From: JABCYV01 sp963729325
GTDB taxonomy: Bacteria; Acidobacteriota; Terriglobia; Terriglobales; Acidobacteriaceae
NCBI GenBank assembly: GCA_963729325.1
Contig: CAVSNS010000039.1
Location: forward strand, 1-64,000
DNA length: 64,000 nt
Direction: 5' to 3'
Below the pieces are notes generated by a model that made no database searches, was not told the origin of the DNA, and was given only the letters and a program-made list of their open reading frames with translations. Positions within the stretch are counted from its first letter, which is position 1; each line of letters starts with the position of its first letter. Positions 36,082 to 44,866 of the stretch are shown here, in pieces. The position numbers were made by a program, and so were the translations under genes.

Positions 36082-36399
36082 ATGACGGATAAGAAGCTGG
36101 TTCTGACTACTGCTTCATCGAGCGACGAAGCTCGAAGAATCGCACGGGCGTTAGTCGAACGGCGCCTAGCCGCCTGCGTGAATATCCTTCCGCAGATTGA
36201 GTCGGTCTATCGCTGGAAAGGAAAGGTAGAAGAAGCGCAGGAGTGGCTGCTCATCATCAAGACGACGGCTGCGGGTTTCGAACGGGTGCGCGATGTCATT
36301 CGAGAGCTGCACTCGTATGAGCTGCCGGAGTGCGTTTGCGTTTCGATTGAAGATGGAAGTCCGGAATATTTGAAGTGGATTGGCGAAGCGGTGGGCTGA
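36082..36399 (+). CDS. cutA: Divalent-cation tolerance protein CutA
   Basis: A 105-residue trimeric ferredoxin-like protein: VLTTASSSDEARRIARALVE then RRLAACVNILPQIESVYRWK, then VEEAQEWLLIIKTTA and IRELHSYELPECVCVSIEDG. These are the conserved CutA1 blocks. It is linked to copper tolerance in E. coli, but its molecular role is uncertain. It stands divergent from the phosphohexomutase, about 60 bp away. Confidence 0.93.
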   Translation: MTDKKLVLTTASSSDEARRIARALVERRLAACVNILPQIESVYRWKGKVEEAQEWLLIIKTTAAGFERVRDVIRELHSYELPECVCVSIEDGSPEYLKWIGEAVG

Positions 36400-36622
36400 G
36401 AAGAACTCCTAGCGTTGCGCCTGACGACGCGGGTGAGAGGTTTGGGAGCTTGGCGGCACCCTTCGACTTCGCTTAGGGCGGCTCCTTCGACTCCGCTTAG
36501 GCAGGCACCTTCCGACTTTGCGGCACGGCAAAAGCCGTGCCCTTCCCAATTTAATTAATGATGGGAGGCATGGAGCTCGGCGTCTGCTCGGGTTCGCACG
36601 GGCGAGGACGCCCGCGCCTACA
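36400..36622. repeat. Spacer with CCTTCGACTTCGCT and CGCCCGCGCCTACA repeats
   Basis: It holds imperfect direct repeats (CCCTTCGACTTCGCTTAGGG and CTCCTTCGACTCCGCTTAGG near 36457-36500). A GCACGGGCGAGGACGCCCGC hairpin followed by GCCTACAT lies at 36596-36623; the same motif is at 31351 and 47119. Confidence 0.5.
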
Positions 36623-36793
36623 TTAAGAAGGAAGGGCTAGATCTCGATCTTCTCGGGGAAGCCATCGAACGTTATTTCTGTCGTCGAGCGCGCGAAGGAT
36701 CTTTTCAACCAGTTCCAGAAGCTTCTTTGGGTCCTTCTCTTCTGCTGCCAATTCACACAGTGCACGCCAGCCCATTCGAGTATTGTCGGTCAC
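36623..36793 (-). CDS. Small hypothetical protein
   Basis: A 56-residue protein starting at GTG 36793 with an excellent AAGGAGGG site. It is mostly helical (GWRALCELAAEEKDPKKLLE then LVEKILRALDD) with a basic-acidic tail (WLPREDRDL). Similar short helical proteins are frequent in Acidobacteriota; no function is known. Its 3' end touches a dispersed repeat. Confidence 0.5.
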   Translation of the reverse strand: MTDNTRMGWRALCELAAEEKDPKKLLELVEKILRALDDRNNVRWLPREDRDLALPS

Positions 36794-37092
36794 AGGTTCC
36801 CTCCTTAACTGCATCGACCTAATTACTCCATTTCTCCGGCTTGCCGTTCGAGTGACACCAGCTTACCGTGCAAATCCGTCACCGAATCCCAAAGTGCCCG
36901 GACCTCAATCAGTTACGCGGCTGGGAGGAAAGTGTTTGCATACCTGAACACAGGGAAAAAATCCACCGTTCGCGTAAAACTCACCAACCCCAAAGTGAAA
37001 GTGAGACAGCCAAAAGCTCAGGTTGCCTGTTTGGCTGCATTGACTCCGGGATTCGGCCGCAGCCACAGATTCAAGACGCATATACTGCGTAT

Positions 37093-37569
37093 ATGCGAAA
37101 ACGACTCATCACTCCAACTCGGGAGAGCATCGCTACACACGACGAGGATTGGCTGGATGTCGAGCGCACAGCCGTGGTTGAGGTCACATCCGAAGACGAG
37201 GACTGTCCAGTCGAGTCCGCCTTCGTCTTAGGAAAGGAAACGCGAGGGTGGCGTGCGGCAACACCGGGGCGTCAGACTATTCGGCTGCTCTTCGACGAAC
37301 CACAAAAGCTGAAAACCATATCGCTGGTGTTTGAAGAAGATGAGGTTGCGCGTACGCAAGAGTTTGTTCTGCGATGGTCTGCAGACGGCGGGACCTCGTT
37401 TCGAGAAATTGTGCGCCAGCAGTGGAATTTCAGCCCACCAGAGACGATACGCGAGGTCGAGAAATATGAAGTTGCGCTTTCGAACGTCACTGTACTGGAA
37501 TTGATCATTGTGCCCGATATCAGTGGCGGCACCGCTCGCGCGTCGCTCAAGAACTTGCGTCTATCTTGA
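37093..37569 (+). CDS. Hypothetical protein with discoidin-like beta-sandwich
   Basis: A 158-residue soluble protein. After a charged N-terminus (LITPTRESIATHDEDWLDVE) a predicted beta-sandwich follows: VEVTSEDEDCPVESAFVL, TIRLLFDEPQKLKTISLVFE, TQEFVLRWSADGGTSFREIV, RQQWNFSPPETIREVEKYEV, LELIIVPDISGGTARASLKN. The pattern recalls F5/8 type C-like carbohydrate-binding folds. ATG 37093 is chosen because homologous proteins I recall begin with this block; the upstream open frame is compositionally different. No signal peptide. Confidence 0.6.
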   Translation: MRKRLITPTRESIATHDEDWLDVERTAVVEVTSEDEDCPVESAFVLGKETRGWRAATPGRQTIRLLFDEPQKLKTISLVFEEDEVARTQEFVLRWSADGGTSFREIVRQQWNFSPPETIREVEKYEVALSNVTVLELIIVPDISGGTARASLKNLRLS

Positions 37570-38211
37570 TCTCCCGGTGTGCAGGGGGCTGTACACCCTG
37601 TCATGTTTGGTGCGTCTTGACTACTAGGAGTATTCTGCCAACGACTATCCTGTCCGCTTGCGGTGCTGCATGCTTCGTCCCCCTCGCGCCAAAGAAACTC
37701 CCATTGAGCGAATCTACCGCGAAGTAAACGGCGATAAAATGCCTAGTGCTGTGAAGCGCATTCTTCTGAGACCACATAAGCCAAAGCAAACCCAAAGCAC
37801 CTAGAGCCCAACCGCCGGCACGCAAAATCTGTGGCGGCGGAATCCCGACATCTCGCAAAGGAGATGTTGCTTTGGATAAGAGCGAAGGGACAGGAGAGGG
37901 CCGACCGTTTGGTCAAACCCTGTAGGCCAGCGGCTTGATACCTTTATGGGGGAGATAGATTTCAGCCTGGCCGCGATATCTGCCACATGAACACATGACA
38001 GCAGGATTGTCCCCGAAACACGGGGGCAATCCGGAAATAGTGCCTCCGGATTGGTCCCGAGAAACGCGCCTGGGCCAGCCCTAATACTGTTACACACATT
38101 GGACCAAGTCGCGACTCTTTGGACACCAACACGTCAAAGATCAAATCGCCATTCAATAGAGGGAACGAAATGAGTATCTCGGCACGAGCAAATGCATCTA
38201 ACCCATAAATC
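37570..38211. other. Intergenic stretch
   Basis: About 640 bp without a supported gene. A minus-strand frame at 37601-37858 has one hydrophobic stretch (AGGWALGALGLLWLMW) but no ribosome site or family signature. I see no repeat family here. Confidence 0.35.
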
Positions 38212-38994
38212 ATGCAAAATCTTCGTGCTCTTCTTCCCTTGATGGTCATTGCCATCTCAGCGGTGAGTTGTACACCTTCGCTGTTGGCACAGACTGCAAG
38301 CTGCCCCCGTTCCGCTGGCGCTCCTGCGGAGGTCACACTACCGGACGATCCATCAGTGACGCAGGCCACGACAAGTGCTGCCGTGAATCCGTCCACCGCC
38401 GAGGGCCAGCAAACGAAACGCATTCTTTTCATTATTCCCAACTTCCGCTCGGTCTCGGTCGACGCAAAGCTGCCGCCGCTCTCCCCTGGAGACAAGTTCA
38501 AGTTGATGCTTCAAGACAGCTTCGATTACTCGTCATTTATCTACGTAGGCATTCTTGCGGGGGTCGCCCAAGCACAGAATTCGTATCCGGAATTTCACCA
38601 GGGTGCGGCTGGCTATGGCCGCCGTTATTGGCACAGCTTCGCCGACAATGTGGGCGGAAACCTGATGACCGAGGCTATTGTGCCAACGCTTACGCATGAG
38701 GACCCTCGCTACTACACGCTGGGCCGGGGCGGGTTTCTGCGTCGTACTACCTATTCCATCTCGCGTCTGTTGGTCACCCGAACTGACAGTAATGGCCGTT
38801 CGCCCAACATCTCCGAAATCGTGGGAAACGGGGCAGCGGCCGGAATTGGAAACCTCTACTATCCCAGTCAGGACCGTACCTGGACGAAGACCGGACAGCG
38901 CTGGCTCACCCAGATCGGCCTCGACGGCGGCTCGAACTTGATTAAGGAATATTGGCCGTTCCTGAACTCAAAGCTCTTCCGTAGGAAGCGTTAG
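38212..38994 (+). CDS. Secreted hypothetical protein
   Basis: A 260-residue protein with a signal peptide (LLPLMVIAISAVSCTPSLLA) and a low-complexity Ala/Thr/Pro linker. The compact domain begins at about residue 68: RILFIIPNFRSVSVDAKLPP, SFDYSSFIYVGILAGVAQAQ, YGRRYWHSFADNVGGNLMTE, LTHEDPRYYTLGRGGFLRR, and WLTQIGLDGGSNLIKEYWPF. Alternating small hydrophobic and glycine residues suggest membrane association or an outer-membrane location. The frame is intact. The architecture is common in Acidobacteriota but unnamed. Confidence 0.65.
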   Translation: MQNLRALLPLMVIAISAVSCTPSLLAQTASCPRSAGAPAEVTLPDDPSVTQATTSAAVNPSTAEGQQTKRILFIIPNFRSVSVDAKLPPLSPGDKFKLMLQDSFDYSSFIYVGILAGVAQAQNSYPEFHQGAAGYGRRYWHSFADNVGGNLMTEAIVPTLTHEDPRYYTLGRGGFLRRTTYSISRLLVTRTDSNGRSPNISEIVGNGAAAGIGNLYYPSQDRTWTKTGQRWLTQIGLDGGSNLIKEYWPFLNSKLFRRKR

Positions 38995-39023
38995 GTTCCA
39001 GGAGCAGAAGCGCCCGGACTAAT

Positions 39024-39110
39024 CAGTGGGCAGTGGCTAGTGGTCAGTCGTTAGTGCCAGAAAGCGAGTGCTTCTGAATTTCACTGGCCACTGACCACCA
39101 GCCACTGGAT
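39024..39110. repeat. Heptamer repeats forming a long hairpin
   Basis: Left arm: consecutive 7-mers CAGTGGG, CAGTGGC, TAGTGGT, CAGTCGT, TAGTGCC (39024-39058). Right arm: TCACTGG, CCACTGA, CCACCAG, CCACTGG. 39031-39048 pairs with 39090-39107 over 18 bp with one mismatch. It lies between two co-directional genes and may end the upstream transcript. Confidence 0.65.
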
Positions 39111-39135
39111 AGGTTTGTGTAAAGGATGAAAAACA

Positions 39136-40131
39136 ATGCAAAAACGCAAACTCGGAAAAAGCAATCTTGAAGTTTCAGCTCTGGGGCTCGGCTGCATGGG
39201 AATGAGCTTTTCTTATGGTCCGCCTAAAGATAAGAAGGAGATGATCTCTCTTCTCCATGCCGCCGTGGATCGCGGCATCACATTCTTTGACACCGCCGAA
39301 GTCTATGGGCCGTACTTGAACGAAGAACTTGTGGGCGAAGCGCTTGCTCCCTTTCGTGGGAAAGTAGTCATAGCCACCAAGTTCGGGTGGAGGATAGACC
39401 CCAAGGCGGAGCGAGGTTTGGCTGGGCTGGACAGCCGGCCAGAGCACATTAAGGAAGTCGCCGAGGCTTCACTTAAGCGGCTCAGGGTTGATGCCATCGA
39501 TCTCTATTATCAGCACCGTGTGGACCCCGAGGTTCCGATCGAAGACGTCGCGGGAGCCGTGAAGGACCTCATTCAGCAAGGCAAGGTCAAGCACTTCGGC
39601 ATGTCGGAAGCAGCCGTAAAGACGATCCGTCGCGCACACAGAGTTCAGCCGGTCACCGCTGTCCAGAGCGAATACTCGCTTTGGTACCGGAATCCTGAGA
39701 AGGAAGTGCTGCCGACGCTTGAGGAACTCGGAATCGGCTTCGTTCCATATAGCCCTCTGGGGAAAGGCTTCCTCACAGGAAAAATCAACGAAAACACTTC
39801 GTTTGATAGTACCGACTTCCGCAATCAACTCCCTCGTTTTAAGCCGGAGACTCGGAAGGCGAACCAGGCATTGGTTGACCTGCTCGGCCAGATTGCACAA
39901 CGGAAGAAAGCAACTCCTGCTCAGATTGCGCTCGCATGGTTGCTGGCGAAGAAGCCGTGGATCGTTCCAATCCCTGGCACAACTAAACTGAACCGGCTCG
40001 AAGAAAACGTCGGAGCAGTTTCAATCGAGCTGACGCCTGAGGATCTCGGTGACATCGAAGATGCCTCCTCAAAGATCATGGTGCAAGGGGCACGGTATCC
40101 CGAACACATTGAGCAGATGAGCAATCGGTAA
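39136..40131 (+). CDS. Aldo/keto reductase
   Basis: A 331-residue NADPH-dependent oxidoreductase with an (alpha/beta)8 barrel. The catalytic tetrad is visible: Asp and Tyr in FFDTAEVYGPYLNEELVGEA (near 52 and 57), Lys in VVIATKFGW and His in DLYYQHRVDPE. Further marks are FGMSEAAVKTIRRAH, AVQSEYSLWYRNPE, YSPLGKGFLTGKI and PIPGTTKLNRLEENVGA. It belongs to the AKR11/13-like group, which reduces aldehydes such as methylglyoxal. The substrate is unknown. It is intact and precedes a DinB-family gene. Confidence 0.93.
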   Translation: MQKRKLGKSNLEVSALGLGCMGMSFSYGPPKDKKEMISLLHAAVDRGITFFDTAEVYGPYLNEELVGEALAPFRGKVVIATKFGWRIDPKAERGLAGLDSRPEHIKEVAEASLKRLRVDAIDLYYQHRVDPEVPIEDVAGAVKDLIQQGKVKHFGMSEAAVKTIRRAHRVQPVTAVQSEYSLWYRNPEKEVLPTLEELGIGFVPYSPLGKGFLTGKINENTSFDSTDFRNQLPRFKPETRKANQALVDLLGQIAQRKKATPAQIALAWLLAKKPWIVPIPGTTKLNRLEENVGAVSIELTPEDLGDIEDASSKIMVQGARYPEHIEQMSNR

Positions 40132-40187
40132 CGCGTAAGCTCATGTAGAATTCGTCGCAATTTTTCGCATTAGCAAACGGGGTGGAT

Positions 40188-40691
40188 ATGTCGGACGCAC
40201 CAGACCAACGCCTGCTTGAGGCTCTGCTGGACTCCTGGGACCGGAACAACACCATCCTGCTCAACCTGCTCCGCGCCCTGCCGGAGGGCGGGCTGGAGGC
40301 CAGGGCGATGGAGGGCAGCCCATCCATCGCGGAGCTGTTCACACACATCCACTATGTACGACTTGTGTTCGTCTCCGAGGACGCCCCCGAGTTCGCCAGA
40401 GACCTGCCCAAGGAAGAGTGGGTGGCCGAGCGAGACCCTGGTCGCATCGCGGAGATGCTGAACGACAGCGCCAAGGCGGTGCGGGACGCGGTAAAGGGCA
40501 GGGTGGAGGCAGGCCGCGACATGAACCTTCACTACGACCACCCGATCCTCTTGCTCCAGCACATGCTCTGGCACGAGGGCTACCATCACGGTCAGATCAA
40601 GCTGGCCCTCAAGATGGCGGGCCGCCCAATGACCAATGAAGAAGCCGGGCCGGTCACGTGGGGCGTCTGGATGCGCAAGACGTCGAGGTAA
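40188..40691 (+). CDS. DinB-family protein
   Basis: A 167-residue four-helix bundle of the DinB/YfiT superfamily. The metal-binding His pattern is seen as ELFTHIHYVRLV and MLWHEGYHHGQIKLALKMAG. These proteins bind a divalent metal and often act as thiol-dependent transferases or stay uncharacterised. ATG 40188 is preferred to the in-frame GTG 40182. It lies 56 bp after the aldo/keto reductase and may share its transcript. Confidence 0.85.
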   Translation: MSDAPDQRLLEALLDSWDRNNTILLNLLRALPEGGLEARAMEGSPSIAELFTHIHYVRLVFVSEDAPEFARDLPKEEWVAERDPGRIAEMLNDSAKAVRDAVKGRVEAGRDMNLHYDHPILLLQHMLWHEGYHHGQIKLALKMAGRPMTNEEAGPVTWGVWMRKTSR

Positions 40692-40750
40692 GTTGATTCA
40701 GCGGTCAACTAGGGAAGTTAAAAGGAACGGGCCAGCGCTGAGGTACTGGT

Positions 40751-41563
40751 TCAGGATGCCTTAGCGCTGAGGTTGAGACGCCAATAATCTAAAGAAAAAG
40801 GAGGATCGTCGGCGGCGGCTTGTTCGGTAAGGTCGGCGACAAAGCGGGCGCGCAGATCGGAATCGGGCAGGCATTCCAGGTGCGTCCGGAGAATGATTGC
40901 CGGCAGAAATTCGGAGTATTGCGTCGAGTCATCCAGAATTGTAAATGCGGACTCCAGGCCGGCTTCTATGTCGAGAAATCCTGCACGCTGCAAGGTATCA
41001 GCTGCGGTTTCGGCGTCGGCAAAAACCCAGGGCTCACGAAAGTCGGCAAAGAAAGATGCATAGGACGGAGTGGTCGCGAGTTTATTCACGCGAGTGCGAA
41101 GCTTCAGCAGATTCGGGCCTCCGCCGCACTGAGCGTGCAACCATCCTGACGGACGCAGGGCTCGGCGCAAGCTGCGAAACAAACGGTCGTGATCCGGGAC
41201 CCAATGAAAGGCCGCGGTGCTGACAATACCATCGAACGCATGCTCAAAAGGAAGCGCCTGCAGATCGGCGACGACCAAATCCACGCGCTGACCAAATTTC
41301 GGTTTCAAGTGATCACTTGCGGTGCCCAGCATGTTTTGTGAGATATCCACCCCGACCACACGTCCCTGGGGCAAAGCCTGCAACAACTCGGCAGTGAGGC
41401 GTCCAGTTCCGCAGCCGGCGTCGAGCAGTAGTTCATCTCCGCGCAACTGGAGCCGGGACAATAGTTTCTTTCCCCAACTGAGCTGGGGGTGGGAGAGACG
41501 GTGATATTGGGACGAATTCCACTCCCGGGAGGAGTTCGATGATGAGGTCAAGAAATTCTCCAC
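40751..41563 (-). CDS. SAM-dependent methyltransferase, Tam/UbiE-like
   Basis: A 270-residue class I methyltransferase. Motif I is LLLDAGCGTGRLTAELLQAL, followed by VVGVDISQNML, VDLVVADLQALPFEHAFDGI, AAFHWVPDHDRLFRSLRRAL and PSGWLHAQCGG. The set with FHWV resembles trans-aconitate methyltransferase. The C-terminal cap (ILRTHLECLPDSDLRARFVA) is all-helical. The substrate is not known. It is convergent with the DinB gene. Confidence 0.85.
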   Translation of the reverse strand: MENFLTSSSNSSREWNSSQYHRLSHPQLSWGKKLLSRLQLRGDELLLDAGCGTGRLTAELLQALPQGRVVGVDISQNMLGTASDHLKPKFGQRVDLVVADLQALPFEHAFDGIVSTAAFHWVPDHDRLFRSLRRALRPSGWLHAQCGGGPNLLKLRTRVNKLATTPSYASFFADFREPWVFADAETAADTLQRAGFLDIEAGLESAFTILDDSTQYSEFLPAIILRTHLECLPDSDLRARFVADLTEQAAADDPPFSLDYWRLNLSAKAS

Positions 41564-41598
41564 CGGCTCTCAAGGGGTGAAAACGGGGATTCTCCGAC

Positions 41599-41667
41599 CT
41601 CAGGGGCTAAAGCGATACCGATTTCAGAGCATGTATCGCAGCGCTTAAAGCGCTGCGCCACCCAAAA
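41599..41667. repeat. 70-bp dispersed repeat, second copy
   Basis: It starts CCTCAGGGGCTAAAGC, contains ATCGCAGCGC and ends AAGCGCTGCGCCACCCAAA. The inner part GCAGCGCTTAAAGCGCTGC is a hairpin. The same ends occur at 25551-25620 and 46936-47003. It sits at the edge of a truncated hydrolase fragment. Confidence 0.75.
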
Positions 41668-41669
41668 CG

Positions 41670-41778
41670 GCTTTCTTGCCTCTTTCCAGTTCGGATCCAC
41701 CCAGTCGTCATATTTGCCACCGCTTTCGCCATGTCTGCGATCATCAACGGTGAGCGTGTTGATTCCAGCCGCCACCAC
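41670..41778 (-). pseudogene. Alpha/beta-hydrolase fragment
   Basis: About 36 residues (VAAGINTLTVDDRRHGESGG then KYDDWVDPNWKEARK) match the early part of alpha/beta hydrolases, where DDRGHGESGG marks the strand before the first acid loop. The rest of the gene is absent and the fragment runs straight into the 70-bp repeat at 41667. Insertion of the repeat, or a deletion beside it, has removed the remainder. Confidence 0.45.
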
Positions 41779-41836
41779 GTTCAGTCAATCAAGGGTTCTT
41801 ACTCTTGTCCTTCCTCCTTACATAGTGGCGGTCCGG

Positions 41837-42454
41837 TTAATCTGATTTTCCCCGACTGGCTGGCGGAACAATTCCGTTCATCCGCAGATACTCGACCATC
41901 TGTCCATAATGATCAAAGGCGTGGGCGACGCCAAACGTGGCCAAGCGCAGGCGGGACGATTTGCTCTTCTCCGGGGTCTGCAACATGTTCTGAGTCGTCA
42001 GCGTAGCCGCGGCCTTGTGACCCAGGGCAAAGGAGTCCTTCAGGAACTTAATGATGTCGGCTTTGGTCTTCAAGTTCTCAGGACCGTTCCCGTCCTTTAT
42101 GCTTTCCGGCACCTTATCTCCGGTAAGCGGAGACCATATGAAATAGTTGGACGCGGCGACATGCTTGACCTGCACGGCAAACGTGCGCACACCTTTGTAG
42201 TCGGCGCCGGGAATGTTCAGGCTTTCGGGAGAGAAGTTGTATTTATCTTCCGGCATAGCCTCGGCAACTTCCAGAATTTGCTTTTCGACACCGCTGATCT
42301 CGCGATCCACGGTTGAAGCAATGGTTGGCGCCGGCTGTGACTGTTGCGCCTGAGGCGCGCTCGGGGTTGCGGCGCTGTTTGTGGCCTGTCCCTGTCCCAA
42401 GGCGATCACGGCAAAGATGAGTACTGCCGACAGCAAGATTCGTATTTGTTTCAT
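41837..42454 (-). CDS. Secreted DinB-family protein
   Basis: A 205-residue protein starting at 42454 with GAGGAG upstream. Signal peptide: LLSAVLIFAVIALGQGQA, then an Ala/Gln/Pro linker. The DinB-like helical bundle reads ISGVEKQILEVAEAMPEDKY, VRTFAVQVKHVAASNYFIWS and FGVAHAFDHYGQMVEYLRMN, with His at the expected metal positions. Secreted DinB proteins are an Acidobacteriota speciality with unknown substrate. It is the first of two co-directional paralogues, and a shortened third copy lies at 44640-44860. Confidence 0.8.
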   Translation of the reverse strand: MKQIRILLSAVLIFAVIALGQGQATNSAATPSAPQAQQSQPAPTIASTVDREISGVEKQILEVAEAMPEDKYNFSPESLNIPGADYKGVRTFAVQVKHVAASNYFIWSPLTGDKVPESIKDGNGPENLKTKADIIKFLKDSFALGHKAAATLTTQNMLQTPEKSKSSRLRLATFGVAHAFDHYGQMVEYLRMNGIVPPASRGKSD

Positions 42455-42518
42455 TTGACTCTCCTCAGTTTGATTGAACAAAAGATGTCCGGCTGAAAGT
42501 TGAAAAACTTCAAGAGCA

Positions 42519-43108
42519 TTATCGCCGCGAGTCGGGCGGCACCAGGTTGTTCGCGCGATAATAGACCACAAGCTGTCCATAGTGCTCAGCCGCTGTGCTC
42601 GATGGCGGACGTCCAGATGTAGGAGTTGTGGGCCAGTCGGTTGCCGAAAAATTTCGTCGTTTTGTCCAACCCCGCATCGCCTTGCTGTTGGATCACTTTC
42701 GCTCCGTCGGCGACTGCCTGCTGCACGAACTTCACCACGTCGGCTTTGGTCTTGAACTGGTCGCGCGAAGGGATTGTCGCCCTCGCCGAAGTCGGGCCCG
42801 ACGTTTGATCCGGAAATCCTGCGTATCAGGACGTAATCGAGCGCGGCGGCGTGCAGAAGATTTAGTGCAAAGGTGCGCTCGTCTTTCTGCAGCTTGAAAT
42901 CGTACTTGTCTTCGGGAAAATCCTGAGCCATGGCAATGAGTTTGTTCCCGATCTCGTTCCACATATCCAGCATCTCGTCGGCGCGGGAGAGTGCAGGATG
43001 CGGGAGCTTGATTCTGGGTTTGCGCCTGACTGTAAAGACTCATTCCGACAATGGTCAGCAGGGTGAGCACAACGATGCGAACGCAAGACCGCTTCGAGAT
43101 CGCTTCAT
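42519..43108 (-). CDS. Secreted DinB-family paralogue (frameshifted)
   Basis: Start 43108 has GGAGAG 8 nt upstream. The chain can be followed through shifts near 43098, 43010 and 42765: VRIVVLTLLTIVGMSLYSQ (signal peptide), DEMLDMWNEIGNKLIAMAQD, FALNLLHAAALDYVLIRRIS, then after the last shift KADVVKFVQQAVADGAKVIQ, IWTSAIEHSAEHYGQLVVYY and the end NNLVPPDSRR. The layout equals the downstream secreted DinB protein, so it is a tandem duplicate. The multiple shifts may be assembly errors or early decay. Confidence 0.65.
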
Positions 43109-43164
43109 CGTCAGATCTCTCCTTTGGATTGAGATTGAGTTGTTTCCGCAGTAGAGCTTGCGCC

Positions 43165-44608
43165 TCAATGCGAGGCAAGCTCATTCCTGACCACTTGGCC
43201 GTCCTTCATGACAAATCGGACTCGCTCCAGTTCGTGAACGTCGGCGATCGGATCGCCGGAGACGGCGACCAGATCGGCAAATTTGCCAGGCTCGATCGCG
43301 CCGATGCGGTCTTGCCAGCCCAACATCTCTGCGGCGTTCGTGGTGATTGCACGAATCACATCAAGCGATGGCATTCCGGCATCATGCAAAGTCGGAAACG
43401 TTGGTCAGCGACGCGTTTGCCCGCGAGTTTTTCCCGGATAGAACCAGCCATGTCAGACCCAGCCGCAAACTTCACTCCCGATTTCAGAACCCGCTGGAAC
43501 CAGACTGTTGTATCGTTGGTTCTCGCGTTCGTCGGACTCATCGGGAAACTTCGCTCCCGACTTCAGAAGCTGAGCCAGATCGTTGTACCGCTGCCGGGTG
43601 CGCTGATCGGCATCGAGACGCTCAGGTCGCAGCGTTAAAGACATCGCAATAGTTCCCTCGAAAATCCTAGTAAAAAAGTCGCCATAAGAAGTGGGTGTGA
43701 AGTCGAAAAATATCCCTTTGTCCCGCATCTGCTTGAGTTGCTCGTCGGTTACTTCATTGCCATGCTCGATAGAATCTGCGCCGGCGTCAATCGCAGTTTG
43801 AATACTGGAGGTGTATCGACGGCGTGGACGGCGACTTTCAGATGCTGGCGGTGTGCTTCTTCGACAACCGCCGTCAGTTCAGGGACTGAGATATCGTCGC
43901 CGACTGTAACCTTGATAACATCGACGTTATAGAACACGTTCTGTCGTACTGCCTGCCGTGCTCATCTGGGCTGTCTATCGGCAGAAATTCCTGTTGAAGG
44001 ATCGCTTCGGCAAGCGCGGGATTGAGATTCTGAACATAGGTACCCAGCGCCATAAGCTTGCGTCCGGACGCCAGGATCCTGGGGCCGGGGACGCGGCCGG
44101 CATTGATGGCATCGCGCAGCTCGGCATCGCCGTCAATACCGGAGTGTCCAAGATTGCGCACCGTAGTGAAACCACTCTCCAGGTCTTCGCGAGCCATTGC
44201 GCGCCCAGCAATACGCGTTTGCTGGGCGACTCGGCGATCGCCAGCAATTGCGACGGCGCAAAGCTGCCATTGCAGCGGCGCGCGCTCTCGGCTTCCGGCG
44301 GCGACAATCACATCGATAAGCAAGTGCGTGTGGCTGTCGATGAGCCCGGGCAAAAGCGTCGCGCGTGCCCAGATCAATGACTTTGACGCCAGCCGGCGCA
44401 TGCGCTTGCACTTGAGCAGGCGCGCCAACTTCCTTGATCTTGCTGCCTTCAATCAGCACGGCTGCGGGCGAAAGCACATTCCCAGTCCGCGGGTCGAGCA
44501 GGCGGCCAGCTTTTACTAGAGTCAGAGAGCAGGCGATTGGGCGGGGAGCTGCCCGATTGAAAACAAAACGAAAAATAATGCCGCCAACAGCGTGAACTGC
44601 TTGTGCAT
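43165..44608 (-). CDS. Secreted amidohydrolase, Xaa-Pro-dipeptidase-like (many frameshifts)
   Basis: The start at 44608 (GGAGG upstream) opens a signal peptide (FTLLAALFFVLFSIGQLPAQ). Pieces in alternating frames then give VKAGRLLDPRTGNVL, LPGLIDSHTHLLIDV (metal-binding H-x-H), GFTTVRNLGHSGIDGDAELR, IKVTVGDDISVPELTAVVEE, HLKVAVHAVDT, KFAAGSDMAGSI and the end IGAIEPGKFADLVAVSGDPI. This is the metal-dependent hydrolase A subgroup of the amidohydrolase superfamily. At least five single-base breaks occur over 1.4 kb. It hydrolyses peptides or lactam-like bonds outside the cytoplasm; the exact substrate is unknown. Confidence 0.75.
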
Positions 44609-44639
44609 ACGCCTCCGTCCTCAGTATCAGCGCATTATC

Positions 44640-44860
44640 AATCTTCGGCATGGCTTCGGCAACTTCGACAATTAGCTTTTCGATGGCGCTGATCTCGCGG
44701 TCAACGGTTGAGGTTATTGTTGGCGCCGAGCTGCGCTTGTTGTGCCTGAGGCGCGGTCGCTGCAGCACCGTGTGTGCCCTGTCCCAAGGCGGTCAGGGCG
44801 AACATGAACACTGCCGATAGCAAAAAGAGTTCGGCTCCAGGTCATTTTATGCGATCTCCT
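44640..44860 (-). pseudogene. Remnant of a third secreted DinB gene
   Basis: The frames read GQGTHGAAATAPQAQQAQ, then REISAIEKLIVEVAEAMPK, closely like the N-terminal half of the secreted DinB protein at 41837-42454 (REISGVEKQILEVAEAMPED). It ends abruptly after about 65 residues, before the amidohydrolase ribosome site. It is a truncated duplicate that once formed an array with the two genes downstream. Confidence 0.55.
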
Positions 44861-44866
44861 GCGGGA

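Noticed and set aside
37601..37858. 85-codon minus-strand frame with a hydrophobic stretch
   Set aside because: No ribosome site and no similarity that I recognise; a single hydrophobic run is weak evidence.
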